IMG/VR virus record: IMGVR_UViG_3300020454_000045
Span: 1 to 31,052 of that record
Strand: one strand, 5' to 3'
Source of the DNA: a virus
Length of the DNA stretch: 31,052 nucleotides
Below the pieces are notes generated by a model. It was not told where the DNA came from. It did not search any database and worked only from the letters and a program-made list of their open reading frames with translations. How positions within the stretch are numbered: the stretch's first letter is position 1; every line of letters begins with the position of its first letter. The position numbers and the translations under genes are program-made. Shown in pieces: positions 1-8,176 of this stretch.

Positions 1-767
1 AGAAAGTTACTGTGACTGCGAAGTCCAGAGCACTCAAAGCTGAGTACAGTTTAGAACTAGCACAAGACTTGAAAGCCGTTCACGGTCTTGACGCTGAGTC
101 AGAACTAGCAAACATCCTCTCAACAGAGGTTCTTGCTGAAATCAACAGAGAAGTTGTTAGAACAGTATACAGAGTCGCAAGACCTGGTGCTCAGAACAAC
201 ACTGCATCTGCTGGTGTTTTTGACTTAGACGTTGACTCAAACGGAAGATGGTCTGTTGAGAAGTTCAAAGGTCTTCTATTCCAGATAGAAAGAGATATGA
301 ACGCTATCGGGCACGAGACAAGACGTGGAAAGGGCAACATCTTAATTTGCTCTGCTGACGTTGCATCTGCTCTATCAATGGCTGGTGTACTTGACTACAC
401 TCCTGCTCTTGCTGGAAACTCAAACTTACTTCCTGATGACAATAGTTCTACACTTGCTGGAACATTAAACGGAAGAATCAAAGTTTATGTTGACCCATAT
501 TCTGCAAACGTAAGTGACAGACACTTCTACGTTGCTGGATACAAAGGTAGTTCTGCATATGATGCAGGATTATTCTACTGCCCTTACGTGCCTCTACAAA
601 TGGTTAGAGCCGTTGGTCAGGACACCTTCCAACCAAAAATTGGATTTAAGACAAGATACGGTCTTGTTTCAAACCCATTTGCTGAAGGTACTGATCAAGG
701 TGGTGGAGACCTTGACCCTAATAAGAACCGCTACTACAGAAGAGTTCTTGTTGACAACCTTATGTAA
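1..767 (+). CDS. gp23: Major capsid protein gp23 (5'-truncated)
   Basis: C-terminal part of the T4-family major capsid protein, which assembles into the hexamers of the prohead shell. The frame is open from base 3 to the stop, so the gene starts upstream; the GTG at 12 is an internal valine codon. The C-terminus has the recognisable gp23 pattern DTFQPKIGFKTRYG, then NPFAEG and YYRRVLVDNLM. The stretch EINREVVRTVYRVARPG near the visible N-terminus is also typical of cyanophage gp23. A strong terminator follows 22 bases after the stop, fitting a highly expressed late gene that ends its own transcript. Family call is confident; only about 255 residues are visible. Confidence 0.96.
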   Translation, partial: KVTVTAKSRALKAEYSLELAQDLKAVHGLDAESELANILSTEVLAEINREVVRTVYRVARPGAQNNTASAGVFDLDVDSNGRWSVEKFKGLLFQIERDMNAIGHETRRGKGNILICSADVASALSMAGVLDYTPALAGNSNLLPDDNSSTLAGTLNGRIKVYVDPYSANVSDRHFYVAGYKGSSAYDAGLFYCPYVPLQMVRAVGQDTFQPKIGFKTRYGLVSNPFAEGTDQGGGDLDPNKNRYYRRVLVDNLM

Positions 768-789
768 GCGAGTCGCTTATATATTACAG

Positions 790-815
790 AGAGACCCTAT
801 TGGGTCTCTTTTTTT
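790..815 (+). terminator. Rho-independent terminator after gp23
   Basis: An 8-bp perfect stem, AGAGACCC / GGGTCTCT, closes a 4-base loop (TATT) and is followed by a run of seven T. It sits 22 bases after the capsid stop. Nearly the same stem recurs at 26053-26070. Confidence 0.92.
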
Positions 816-819
816 ATGC

Positions 820-827
820 CTAAATAA
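820..827 (+). promoter_or_regulatory. T4-type late promoter upstream of gp3
   Basis: CTAAATAA lies just after the gp23 terminator and 26 bases before the gp3 start. T4 late promoters have TATAAATA at -10 and no -35; cyanophage versions commonly read CTAAATA. The position between a terminator and a late structural gene supports the call. It would be read by host polymerase with gp55, encoded at 3906. Confidence 0.65.
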
Positions 828-853
828 TAATACGGAGAACACTAATATAGTCA

Positions 854-1414
854 ATGTCTTTCGCTTCACAAATTAGCAATAGGAATTTCCTTTCACCAGG
901 TGGTTTCCGTTTTACCATTGGTAAATTTCCAAAAGTGCCTTACTTAGCACAACAGGCAAATATACCACAGATCAATATGGGTCTTGTTCAACAAGATACT
1001 CCATTCCGTCCTGCATTTGTTGACGGTATATTGGAGTATGGATCTTTTACTTTACAGTTTCTTGTAGATGAAGATCTAGAAAACTATCTAATCATTCATA
1101 ACTGGATGAGAGGACTTGGTGTCCCTGATAGTTTTAAAGACAGACAGGACTTTGAAACAGGCATAGAAACTAACTTACCAGCAAAAGAAATTGGTGATTT
1201 GTTATTTGCAGATGGAACTCTTACTGTATTGAATAGTAATTTTCAACCTAACTTCAACGTAGTCTTTAAAGATCTGAAACCAACATCCCTCAGTACACTT
1301 GAGTTTGACGCAACTCTTGATGCTCAAGAATTCTTCCAAGCGGTTGTAACATTTGATTATCTTAGTTACGAAATTCAAGGATTAACAGGTACGAGGAAAA
1401 CTAATCTGAAATAA
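854..1414 (+). CDS. gp3: gp3-like tail completion / sheath stabiliser protein
   Basis: 186 residues, close to T4 gp3 (about 176), a protein that caps the tail tube and stabilises the sheath. The segment from residue about 15 to 90 reads like a phage tail terminator or completion fold: FRFTIGKFP, then IPQINMG, DTPFRP, LEYGSFTLQFLVDEDLENY and NWMRGLG. The assignment also rests on position: in T4-like cyanophages gp3 follows gp23 and precedes uvsY and uvsW, exactly as here. It is preceded by a late-type promoter and separated from uvsY by only 3 bases. The exact T4 equivalent is less certain than the tail-protein class. Confidence 0.72.
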   Translation: MSFASQISNRNFLSPGGFRFTIGKFPKVPYLAQQANIPQINMGLVQQDTPFRPAFVDGILEYGSFTLQFLVDEDLENYLIIHNWMRGLGVPDSFKDRQDFETGIETNLPAKEIGDLLFADGTLTVLNSNFQPNFNVVFKDLKPTSLSTLEFDATLDAQEFFQAVVTFDYLSYEIQGLTGTRKTNLK

Positions 1415-1417
1415 ACT

Positions 1418-1840
1418 ATGGCACTCCTTGAAGATCTTCAGGAGCAGTGGTCAAAAGATTGTATATTTGATGAGTTAGATCTAGGATCTGAATCATTAAA
1501 GGTACCTTCACTGCATCAGAAGTATCACGTATACTACAACAAATACAAATTAGTAATAGAGGATGAGAAATGTAAACTCAAGACTCTATGGAAATCTAAG
1601 TGGATGTATTACAATGGCAAAGGTCCTGATATCAATGGGGAATACTTTGACCACAAGATTTTAAAAGGTGATATCAATACCTTTCTTGAATCAGATAAAG
1701 ATATACAACGACAACAACTCAAGATAACATACTTTGAAACTTGCATAAATTATATTGAGGCAATACTCAAAATGATTAATAGCAGAGGTTTTCAAGTGAA
1801 AAACGCTATTGATGCCAAGCGTTTTGAGTTCCCTGTATAA
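1418..1840 (+). CDS. uvsY: UvsY recombination mediator
   Basis: 140 residues (T4 UvsY 137). UvsY loads the UvsX recombinase onto single-stranded DNA coated with gp32. Visible family features are the N-terminal LLEDLQEQWSKD, the central WMYYNGKG (T4 LDYYSGRG), the SDKDI segment, and the C-terminal INSRGFQVKNAIDAKRFE, which matches T4 IKSRGFAIKHIQDMRAFE. The stop overlaps the next start (TAATG), so translation is probably coupled to uvsW. Its partner UvsX is at 29325. Confidence 0.93.
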   Translation: MALLEDLQEQWSKDCIFDELDLGSESLKVPSLHQKYHVYYNKYKLVIEDEKCKLKTLWKSKWMYYNGKGPDINGEYFDHKILKGDINTFLESDKDIQRQQLKITYFETCINYIEAILKMINSRGFQVKNAIDAKRFEFPV

Positions 1841-3330
1841 TGGTTTCTATTGAAAAGAAAAATGAGATCTACCTTCGGGTAGGTGCAGAGATGCACATCC
1901 ATCACGAGTTGAGTGAGTACTTTAGTTTTGAAGTTCCTGAAGCAAAGTATTTACAGAAACGTAAAAGATATCGTAGATGGGATGGAAAGATTCGTTTGTA
2001 TTCACCAGGTACAGGAGAATTATATGTAGGTTTGTATCCATATCTAATAGAGTGGTTGCAAAAAATGGGATATGATTATAAGATCGAGGATAGTGAATAC
2101 GGAGACCCCGATGAATTTGACGCAAGCATATCACAAGAGACAGTTAAGAGTTTTGTTAGATCTTTGGGTTTGCCTTTCAAGGCAAGAGATTACCAACTCG
2201 GAGCAATTTATTCAGCACTTCGCAATCACCGCAGACTATTACTCTCTCCCACAGGATCAGGAAAGTCACTTATAATATATGTTTTAGTACGTTGGTATCT
2301 TAAAAGAGAGAAACAGATACTAATTGTAGTACCAAGTATTTCTTTAGTAGAGCAGTTATATAAAGACTTTAAAACCTATAGATGGTATTCAAAACAAGTA
2401 GGAAAAATATATGGTGGTATGGGTGGTAGAGATCAATGGCAAGAATATCCAGTAATAATATCTACGTGGCAATCAATATACAAAGAAGATCCACAGTTCT
2501 TTAAAAGGTTTGATGTTATAATAGGAGATGAAGCACACCAATATAAAAGTAAGTCACTGACTGGAATTTTAAATAAATGTTATGATGCTAAGTATCGTTT
2601 TGGTTTGACAGGAACGTTAGATGGTTTGCAGTGTCATCAATTAATGTTAGAAGGTATGTTCGGTTCAGTAGAAAGAACAGTACGTACATCCGAACTACAG
2701 AAGGATGGTTATCTATCTGATCTTAAAATAAATATTTTACTGTGTAGACACGATACTATTTTCTTCGAGGACTATCAAGAAGAGATAAACAAGATAATAG
2801 AACACCGTAGAAGGAATAAAATTATCTGTAAACTATCCCTTGATATCGCTAACAATACACTGATCCTGTTCAATTTTGTAGAGAAACACGGAGAACCACT
2901 TTGGGAATTGCTAAATAGTATTAACAAACTGAAACATACTGATACACAAAAGCAGTTGTTTTTTATTCACGGTGGCGTTGCTGCCGAAGAACGTGAAAAG
3001 GTGAGGGAACTTTGCGAACACAATAGCAATGCAATCATCCTCGCATCTTATGGTACCTTTAGCACTGGTATCAACATTAAGAACCTGCATAACATTATAT
3101 TCGCATCACCTATGAAGAGTAGAGTGCGAAATTTACAATCTATAGGAAGGGCACTACGTACACACGATAGTAAAGCACAGGCTACCTTATATGATTTTGC
3201 TGATGATTTTAGTAATGAACATTACAGGAACATTACTCTGAATCATTTGAAAGAGAGAATCAAGATTTATAAACAAGAAAGATTCAATTATTCAATTACA
3301 GAAATCAAACTAGGAGACACGGATGGGTAA
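1840..3330 (+). CDS. uvsW: UvsW RNA-DNA / DNA helicase
   Basis: 496 residues (T4 UvsW 503). Superfamily 2 helicase that unwinds R-loops and branched DNA, switching the phage from origin-dependent to recombination-dependent replication. Visible in order: a Q-like RDYQL at 116-120, Walker A SPTGSGKS at 136-143, DEAH box at 230-233, motif III TGT at 257-259, and motif VI QSIGRALR at 433-440. The N-terminal 100 residues correspond to the UvsW DNA-binding domain. The ATG overlaps the uvsY stop. The 3' end overlaps the next gene by 8 bases. Confidence 0.95.
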   Translation: MVSIEKKNEIYLRVGAEMHIHHELSEYFSFEVPEAKYLQKRKRYRRWDGKIRLYSPGTGELYVGLYPYLIEWLQKMGYDYKIEDSEYGDPDEFDASISQETVKSFVRSLGLPFKARDYQLGAIYSALRNHRRLLLSPTGSGKSLIIYVLVRWYLKREKQILIVVPSISLVEQLYKDFKTYRWYSKQVGKIYGGMGGRDQWQEYPVIISTWQSIYKEDPQFFKRFDVIIGDEAHQYKSKSLTGILNKCYDAKYRFGLTGTLDGLQCHQLMLEGMFGSVERTVRTSELQKDGYLSDLKINILLCRHDTIFFEDYQEEINKIIEHRRRNKIICKLSLDIANNTLILFNFVEKHGEPLWELLNSINKLKHTDTQKQLFFIHGGVAAEEREKVRELCEHNSNAIILASYGTFSTGINIKNLHNIIFASPMKSRVRNLQSIGRALRTHDSKAQATLYDFADDFSNEHYRNITLNHLKERIKIYKQERFNYSITEIKLGDTDG

Positions 3331-3778
3331 CTCACTCAATTATATAAAGACCGATGAAGAGTTCTATGGAATTCTTAAACTGGTTAGTGGCGAGGAAGTC
3401 ATTGGTCGTATAATTGTAACAGATGAGAATGGAACTACACTTGCTTTCATTCAAGACCCTGCTCTAGTTCATTCCTATGACACTGCTGCTCAAGGAAAAC
3501 CAGCAGTAGCAGTTGGTTTGAAGAGATGGATGGTATTCTCTGATGAAGATTTCTATATTGTTGCTGAAGATAAAATTTTGACCGTCGCCCCGCTATCGAC
3601 TGAAGCAACTATAATGTATCAGTTCTTTGTCAAACAGGAACTAGGACCTGCTAAGAAGAAAACAAATCCTATGGCACCAGATGTAATATCAGAACCTAGT
3701 GAATTGAATTATAAACAAGGATATATTGGAACTGTTGAAGAAGCAAGAAAGAAACTAGAAGATTTATTTAAGAGCTAA
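3323..3778 (+). CDS. Conserved small beta-rich (Sm-like?) phage protein, paralogue 1
   Basis: 151 residues, no catalytic motif. The N-terminal half reads FYGILKLVSGEEVIGRI, then a DPALV turn and a short beta-rich segment, VAEDKILTVAP. The same order of elements recurs in two other small genes here, at 26275 (VRMLNGEDVIAEV, then LTNPYQI) and 26606 (LILRNQMYLMGEV, then ITNCYQV). I infer a shared small beta-barrel fold, possibly Sm-like; the function is not known to me. The C-terminus is charged and ends KKLEDLFKS. It overlaps uvsW by 8 bases and is the last gene before the gp55 promoter gap. Confidence 0.85.
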   Translation: MGNSLNYIKTDEEFYGILKLVSGEEVIGRIIVTDENGTTLAFIQDPALVHSYDTAAQGKPAVAVGLKRWMVFSDEDFYIVAEDKILTVAPLSTEATIMYQFFVKQELGPAKKKTNPMAPDVISEPSELNYKQGYIGTVEEARKKLEDLFKS

Positions 3779-3801
3779 TATCCTTTGAGCAACCCTACAG
3801 T

Positions 3802-3835
3802 GTTGATTGTACATATAATTTTATATGTTGTCAAC
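3802..3835 (+). repeat. Imperfect palindrome in the gap before gp55
   Basis: ACATATAA and TTATATGT form an 8-bp inner arm around TT. GTTGA and TCAAC form an outer 5-bp arm with unequal internal bulges. There is no T-run after it, so it is not a standard terminator. It lies 15 bases upstream of the -35 of the gp55 promoter and could be an operator or an mRNA 3' end. Confidence 0.5.
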
Positions 3836-3850
3836 CCCTGTTATTATTCC

Positions 3851-3879
3851 TTGACATAGTACGGTATATCAACTATACT
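3851..3879 (+). promoter_or_regulatory. sigma70-type promoter for gp55
   Basis: TTGACA (3851-3856), a 17-base spacer, then TATACT (3874-3879). This is one mismatch from the bacterial consensus with optimal spacing. It sits 26 bases before the gp55 start, in one of the few real gaps in the window. Early transcription by unmodified host polymerase would be expected. Confidence 0.8.
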
Positions 3880-3905
3880 AAACTCATTGGAATAACTAAT
3901 ATCCT

Positions 3906-4397
3906 ATGCCCACCGCAATGGCACCTAGACGTAACACAAAAAATCAACACTATGTCGATAACCAAAAGTTCCTCAAGGCAATAATTGAGTATCGTAATAA
4001 GGTAGAGAGTGCCAAAATTAGGGAGAGAAAGAAACCTAGGATACCAGAATACGTAGGAGATTGTTTTTTAAAAATAGCAACACACCTATCATATAGACCT
4101 AACTTCATAAACTATATGTATAAAGAGGATATGATATCCGACGGTGTAGAAAATTGTGTACAGTATATTGATAACTTCGATCCATCTAAATCTAAAAATC
4201 CATTTGCATATTTTACACAGATAGTGTATTATGCTTTTCTAAGACGTATTGCAAAAGAAAAAAGACAGATGGATATTAAGGATAAGATTATAGAGAAGTC
4301 AGGATTCGATCAGATATTTCATACAGATGATAAAACTAATTCAGCAGAACTTAATAGTATAAAGACTAGAATTGAAATGAATTCTAAAAGTAAATGA
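3906..4397 (+). CDS. gp55: gp55 late-transcription sigma factor
   Basis: 163 residues (T4 gp55 185). Highly diverged sigma factor that directs host RNA polymerase to late promoters of the TATAAATA type, with the sliding clamp gp45 as activator. The key stretch is a region-2-like core at about residues 70-125: MYKEDMISDGVENCVQYIDN, then FDPSKSKNPFAYFTQIVYYAFLRRIAKEKRQ. A second ATG at 3918 could also serve as the start. It is preceded by its own sigma70-type promoter. The stop overlaps the next start (ATGA). Confidence 0.93.
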   Translation: MPTAMAPRRNTKNQHYVDNQKFLKAIIEYRNKVESAKIRERKKPRIPEYVGDCFLKIATHLSYRPNFINYMYKEDMISDGVENCVQYIDNFDPSKSKNPFAYFTQIVYYAFLRRIAKEKRQMDIKDKIIEKSGFDQIFHTDDKTNSAELNSIKTRIEMNSKSK

Positions 4398-4591
4398 CAC
4401 TTCCAACATCAAGAACAGAGAATGGTATTGTACTACCATTAGAGGAAGAAGAATTAGAATGTATAAGAGTATGTTTATGTAATGCACCCATACCTTATGA
4501 TATTGCTAAGAAAGAAATTCCTAAAAAACTTTTAGATAGAATTGGTTATCCAAAAGAACCAGAAAATATAATGGGTGAGGGACTACAATGA
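4394..4591 (+). CDS. Small hypothetical protein
   Basis: 65 residues, not recognised. The middle is acidic (LEEEELECIRVCLCNAPIPYD) and the C-terminus is rich in lysine and proline. Two cysteines are spaced CLC. The start overlaps the gp55 stop and the stop overlaps the next start, both as ATGA, so it is part of the gp55-gp47 operon. This tight stitching is the main evidence that it is real. Confidence 0.75.
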   Translation: MTLPTSRTENGIVLPLEEEELECIRVCLCNAPIPYDIAKKEIPKKLLDRIGYPKEPENIMGEGLQ

Positions 4592-4869
4592 TATTCTGGA
4601 TTGGATTTACTATTATGTTCTTCAATGAAGGATTTGTTATGATGCGACACGTCTCTCCTTTATTTGCTAGACTTAGAGATAAGGTTATAAAAAAACTTGG
4701 CGAGAATATCTGGTATCGATTACACGGTACATTAGATTATACTTGGATAGGACTTGTAACTTTAGGACTGATAGTCAATTCTAATAGATTGATGCACATA
4801 TCAGTACTCTCAATCTTTTGGATTGGATCTTTCTTAATTTTTTATTTACCGAGGTGGAAGAACAGATGA
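4588..4869 (+). CDS. Small membrane protein
   Basis: 93 residues with about three hydrophobic segments: residues 1-20 (IFWIGFTIMFF), 50-64 (YTWIGLVTLGLIVN) and 70-88 (ISVLSIFWIGSFLIFYL). It ends in a positive tail, RWKNR. A basic stretch (RLRDKVIKKLG) links the first and second segments. No family recognised. It overlaps both neighbours by ATGA. Confidence 0.78.
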   Translation: MIFWIGFTIMFFNEGFVMMRHVSPLFARLRDKVIKKLGENIWYRLHGTLDYTWIGLVTLGLIVNSNRLMHISVLSIFWIGSFLIFYLPRWKNR

Positions 4870-5090
4870 AACTAACACAAGAAATGATTGATAAGATACA
4901 GGAGTTAATGCTACATACCAAAAAAGATGGTACAATTAATTGGGTAGATGGTGATGACATCAAGATCAGTATAGCAGGGACATTTGCTGCTGATAGATTT
5001 ATTGTTATTGCAAACGAATCTAAGAAACCTTGGGTTCCTGCTCAACCTCATCCTAGATTTGATTACGAAAAAAAAGAATTTATTAAATGA
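4866..5090 (+). CDS. Small hypothetical protein upstream of gp47
   Basis: 74 residues from the ATG at 4866, which overlaps the upstream TGA. An in-frame ATG at 4818 exists but lies inside the previous gene. GAGGTGGAAG just upstream could act as ribosome binding site. The protein starts KLTQEMIDKIQELMLHTKK, an amphipathic helix, and then has a beta-rich part (INWVDGDDIKISIAGTFA). Function unknown. The stop overlaps the gp47 start. Confidence 0.78.
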   Translation: MKLTQEMIDKIQELMLHTKKDGTINWVDGDDIKISIAGTFAADRFIVIANESKKPWVPAQPHPRFDYEKKEFIK

Positions 5091-6133
5091 AGATCCTTCT
5101 TATTACAGATCAGCACTTTGGTGTGCGTAATGATAATCAAGTTTTTATAGAAAAGTATCAAGAATTTTATAATGAAACTGTTCTACCATTTATTGATAAG
5201 AATAAAATTGAACATATTATATGTCTTGGTGATGTATTTGATAAAAGAAAAAGTATAAACTTCTTATCTCTAGATGCTGCACGTAAAATGTGGTTCGATC
5301 CTTTGAGAGATAGAGGTATTACTATGGATACTTTGATCGGTAATCACGATATCTATTATAAGAATACTTTAAAAGTAAATGCTCTTGATCACTTACTAGG
5401 TGAGTATGACAATATTAATATTATTAATGATGCACAACACTTAGAATATGATGGACTTAAAATTTTAATGCTTCCTTGGATATGTGATGACAATAAAAAA
5501 GAGATTGATAACATTGTTGAAAACACAGATGCCCCAGTGTGTTTCGGACATTTAGAACTATCAGGATTTGAAGCAGTACCTGGTAGAGTTATGGAACACG
5601 GAGAAGATCCTACACGTTATGAAAAATTTGATTTAGTATGTAGTGGTCACTACCATATGAAATCTAGAATAGGAAATGTAAACTATCTCGGTAATCCTTA
5701 TCAACTCTACTGGAACGATTACGGTCAGAAGAGAGGTTTCCACGTCCTAAATACTAACAATAAGAAATTAACATTCTACACAAACCCACATCATATATTC
5801 AATAAACTTTGGTACGATGATGTTAGTAACGACTATACAGAAATACCAGACTTTACAAAACTGAAAGGATCATACGTTAAACTGATTGTATTAAAAAGAG
5901 AAAATCAGTTATGGTTTGATAGGATGGTAAAATCATTACATAATGCTGATGTTGCAGATTTAAAAATCATAGAAGACATCACTGTTGAACTAGATGAAGC
6001 AGATGAATCACTAGAGTCAGAAGATACTATGACAATACTTGAAAGATATGTTGATGACCTAGAAGAAACAGTAGATAAAACATCTGTTGTAAAAATTTTA
6101 AAGACCCTTTACCTAGAAGCAATAGACCTATAA
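5087..6133 (+). CDS. gp47: gp47 recombination nuclease subunit (Mre11-like)
   Basis: 348 residues (T4 gp47 339). Metallophosphoesterase nuclease that pairs with gp46 to resect DNA ends for recombination-dependent replication. All phosphoesterase motifs are visible: D8-x-H10, GDVFD at 48-52, GNHD at 85-88, GH at 154-155, and GHYH at 187-190. The C-terminal third is the acidic capping and gp46-binding region. It is separated from gp46 by two tiny genes with overlapping ends. Confidence 0.96.
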   Translation: MKILLITDQHFGVRNDNQVFIEKYQEFYNETVLPFIDKNKIEHIICLGDVFDKRKSINFLSLDAARKMWFDPLRDRGITMDTLIGNHDIYYKNTLKVNALDHLLGEYDNINIINDAQHLEYDGLKILMLPWICDDNKKEIDNIVENTDAPVCFGHLELSGFEAVPGRVMEHGEDPTRYEKFDLVCSGHYHMKSRIGNVNYLGNPYQLYWNDYGQKRGFHVLNTNNKKLTFYTNPHHIFNKLWYDDVSNDYTEIPDFTKLKGSYVKLIVLKRENQLWFDRMVKSLHNADVADLKIIEDITVELDEADESLESEDTMTILERYVDDLEETVDKTSVVKILKTLYLEAIDL

Positions 6134-6384
6134 TGTACATACTCTGCGATAAAAGAACTAGAGGAGTATACGCTGTCGAAGACGAACTCAAAAATAAAGT
6201 TGTGCAAATTTTTGTTGACAAAGATGACGCTTTACGCTATTATGGATTATTGGAAGCTAATGATTATAAACGTGACTTAATGATTACGGACATCGATGAA
6301 GAATCAGTAATCGCAAACTGTGAAGCTCACAATTATAGGTATGCTTTTATTGAACCAGATGAACTTGTAGTCCCACCTTTATGA
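6133..6384 (+). CDS. Small conserved hypothetical protein between gp47 and gp46
   Basis: 83 residues starting MYILCDKRTRGVYAVED, then KVVQIFVDKDDALRYYGLLEAND. It looks like a small alpha/beta protein. No catalytic signature seen. It overlaps gp47 by TAATG and the next tiny gene by ATGA. Position within the nuclease operon suggests an accessory role, but that is inference only. Confidence 0.8.
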   Translation: MYILCDKRTRGVYAVEDELKNKVVQIFVDKDDALRYYGLLEANDYKRDLMITDIDEESVIANCEAHNYRYAFIEPDELVVPPL

Positions 6385-6458
6385 TTGCTCTCGTTGTTGT
6401 CGTAGTGGTTATAGCAGCCACTGCATTACTAATTCGTTATTACGACCCACATAATTAA
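6381..6458 (+). CDS. 25-residue single-span membrane peptide
   Basis: A very short gene. After MIAL come six consecutive valines, then an alanine/leucine stretch and a polar tail RYYDPHN. Nearly the whole length is one hydrophobic span. Its start overlaps the previous TGA (ATGA) and its TAA overlaps the gp46 ATG (TAATG). It therefore fits exactly between two genes with no spare base, which argues for translation. Confidence 0.6.
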   Translation: MIALVVVVVVIAATALLIRYYDPHN

Positions 6459-8176
6459 TGATTGTTTTTGAAAGGATTCGTTGGAAGAACTTTCTGAGTA
6501 CAGGTAATCAATTTACCGAAATCAATTTTCTTGAAACTCCATCCACTTTAATTATTGGAAACAATGGTGCTGGAAAAAGTACTATGTTAGATGCTTTGTG
6601 CTTTGGATTATTTAATAAACCATTTCGTAAAGTAACTAAATCACAATTAGTTAATAGTATTAATGAAAGAGAAACAAGAGTTGAGATAGAATTTAGTATA
6701 GGATCAGTAGAATATAAAGTTATACGTGGTATGAAACCAGGTCTATTTGAGTTATATCGTAATGATAATCTCATAGATCAAGATGCTGCTAACAGAGATT
6801 ACCAAAAATATCTAGAACAAAGTATACTCAAATTAAATTTCAAGTCATTTACACAAGTGGTAATACTTGGGAGTAGTACATTTGTTCCCTTTATGCAATT
6901 ATCAGCACCTCATAGAAGAGAAGTTATTGAGGATATACTTGACATTCAAGTCTTTAGTCATATGAATATGTTACTAAAAGATAGAGTCAAGGATAATAAT
7001 GAAGCACTAAAAGATTGTGAACACGAGTTAGAGATGGCAAAGCAAGCAATCACATCTCAACAGAAGACTCTTGATAAGTTAACTGAGTTTACTGATAAAC
7101 AAAAATTAGAATTACAAATACAGATTGATAATAATGAAGAACGTATGTCACAGATTCACAATGAGGTTGAGGTTTTACAATCAGAAATAGATAGTGGAAA
7201 AACTATTGATAAAGATTTAAAAAAGATACAGGCATCTTATAATCAGACTATTAAAATTATGACTTCTATTGATACGAAGAATAAAAAGATCCAGAAAGAT
7301 ATAAAATTTTTCACTACAAATACTGCCTGTCCTACTTGTGCACAGACTATTTCTCCAGAACATAGAGATGAAAAGGTTGAAGCATTTTCTAATAAAGGAA
7401 AAGAATTGTCAGACGCATCAGTACAATTAGCAGAACAATTAAAATCAATAGAAGAAAGAACTAAAGGTATAAAAGAAAAACAAAGTATTCTAACTGAAAC
7501 ACAATTTGAGATACGTCGTTTATATAATGAAGAGACAAGACTCTTAAAACAAAATAGTAATAACAGAAAAATATTAGAAATAGAAAATGATAATCAAGAT
7601 ATTAAAAAAGAAGATAATCTTTTACAAGAATTGACATCTAATTTTGAAGATAAAGAAGAAGCTTGTGCTAGTGTTAATAAGGATGCACAAGATTATAAAT
7701 TAGTTGCTACACTATTAAAAGATGGTGGAATAAAATCTAAGATTATATCTAAGTATATTCCTATTATCAATCAAAGAATTAATAAGTATCTATCTTCTAT
7801 GGATACCTATATTAATTTTACTCTTGATGATCAGTTTAGAGAAATTATTAAATCTAGACATAGAGATAAATTTTCTTACTCATCATTCTCAGAAGGTGAA
7901 AAACAAAAGATTGACTTGTCTTTACTATTCACTTGGAGACATATTGCTAAGATAAAGAACTCTATCACTACAAATCTATTGATTCTTGATGAGGTATTTG
8001 ATTCTAGTCTTGATACAAGTGCGACAGAGGAACTTTTAAAGATCCTTAAGGAACTACAAGACACAACTAATATGTTTATTATATCTCACAAAGGTGATAT
8101 ACTATTAGATAAGTTTGATAGAACTATCAAATTCGATAAATCATCTGAATTTTCTAAGTGTATCAACTATGTTTGA
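6458..8176 (+). CDS. gp46: gp46 recombination nuclease subunit (Rad50-like ATPase)
   Basis: 572 residues (T4 gp46 560). SMC-type ATPase that works with gp47. Walker A GNNGAGKS at 34-41. A long coiled coil interrupted by the zinc hook CPTC at 291-294. ABC signature SFSEGEKQ at 476-483, and Walker B LLILDE at about 507-512, followed by the D-loop SSLD. The ATG overlaps the stop of the 25-residue gene. The 3' end overlaps the next gene by 8 bases. Confidence 0.96.
   Translation: MIVFERIRWKNFLSTGNQFTEINFLETPSTLIIGNNGAGKSTMLDALCFGLFNKPFRKVTKSQLVNSINERETRVEIEFSIGSVEYKVIRGMKPGLFELYRNDNLIDQDAANRDYQKYLEQSILKLNFKSFTQVVILGSSTFVPFMQLSAPHRREVIEDILDIQVFSHMNMLLKDRVKDNNEALKDCEHELEMAKQAITSQQKTLDKLTEFTDKQKLELQIQIDNNEERMSQIHNEVEVLQSEIDSGKTIDKDLKKIQASYNQTIKIMTSIDTKNKKIQKDIKFFTTNTACPTCAQTISPEHRDEKVEAFSNKGKELSDASVQLAEQLKSIEERTKGIKEKQSILTETQFEIRRLYNEETRLLKQNSNNRKILEIENDNQDIKKEDNLLQELTSNFEDKEEACASVNKDAQDYKLVATLLKDGGIKSKIISKYIPIINQRINKYLSSMDTYINFTLDDQFREIIKSRHRDKFSYSSFSEGEKQKIDLSLLFTWRHIAKIKNSITTNLLILDEVFDSSLDTSATEELLKILKELQDTTNMFIISHKGDILLDKFDRTIKFDKSSEFSKCINYV

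Noticed and set aside
514-876. Open frame of 120 residues across the end of gp23
   Set aside because: It lies in another frame of gp23, crosses a strong terminator and the late promoter, and has no ribosome binding site.
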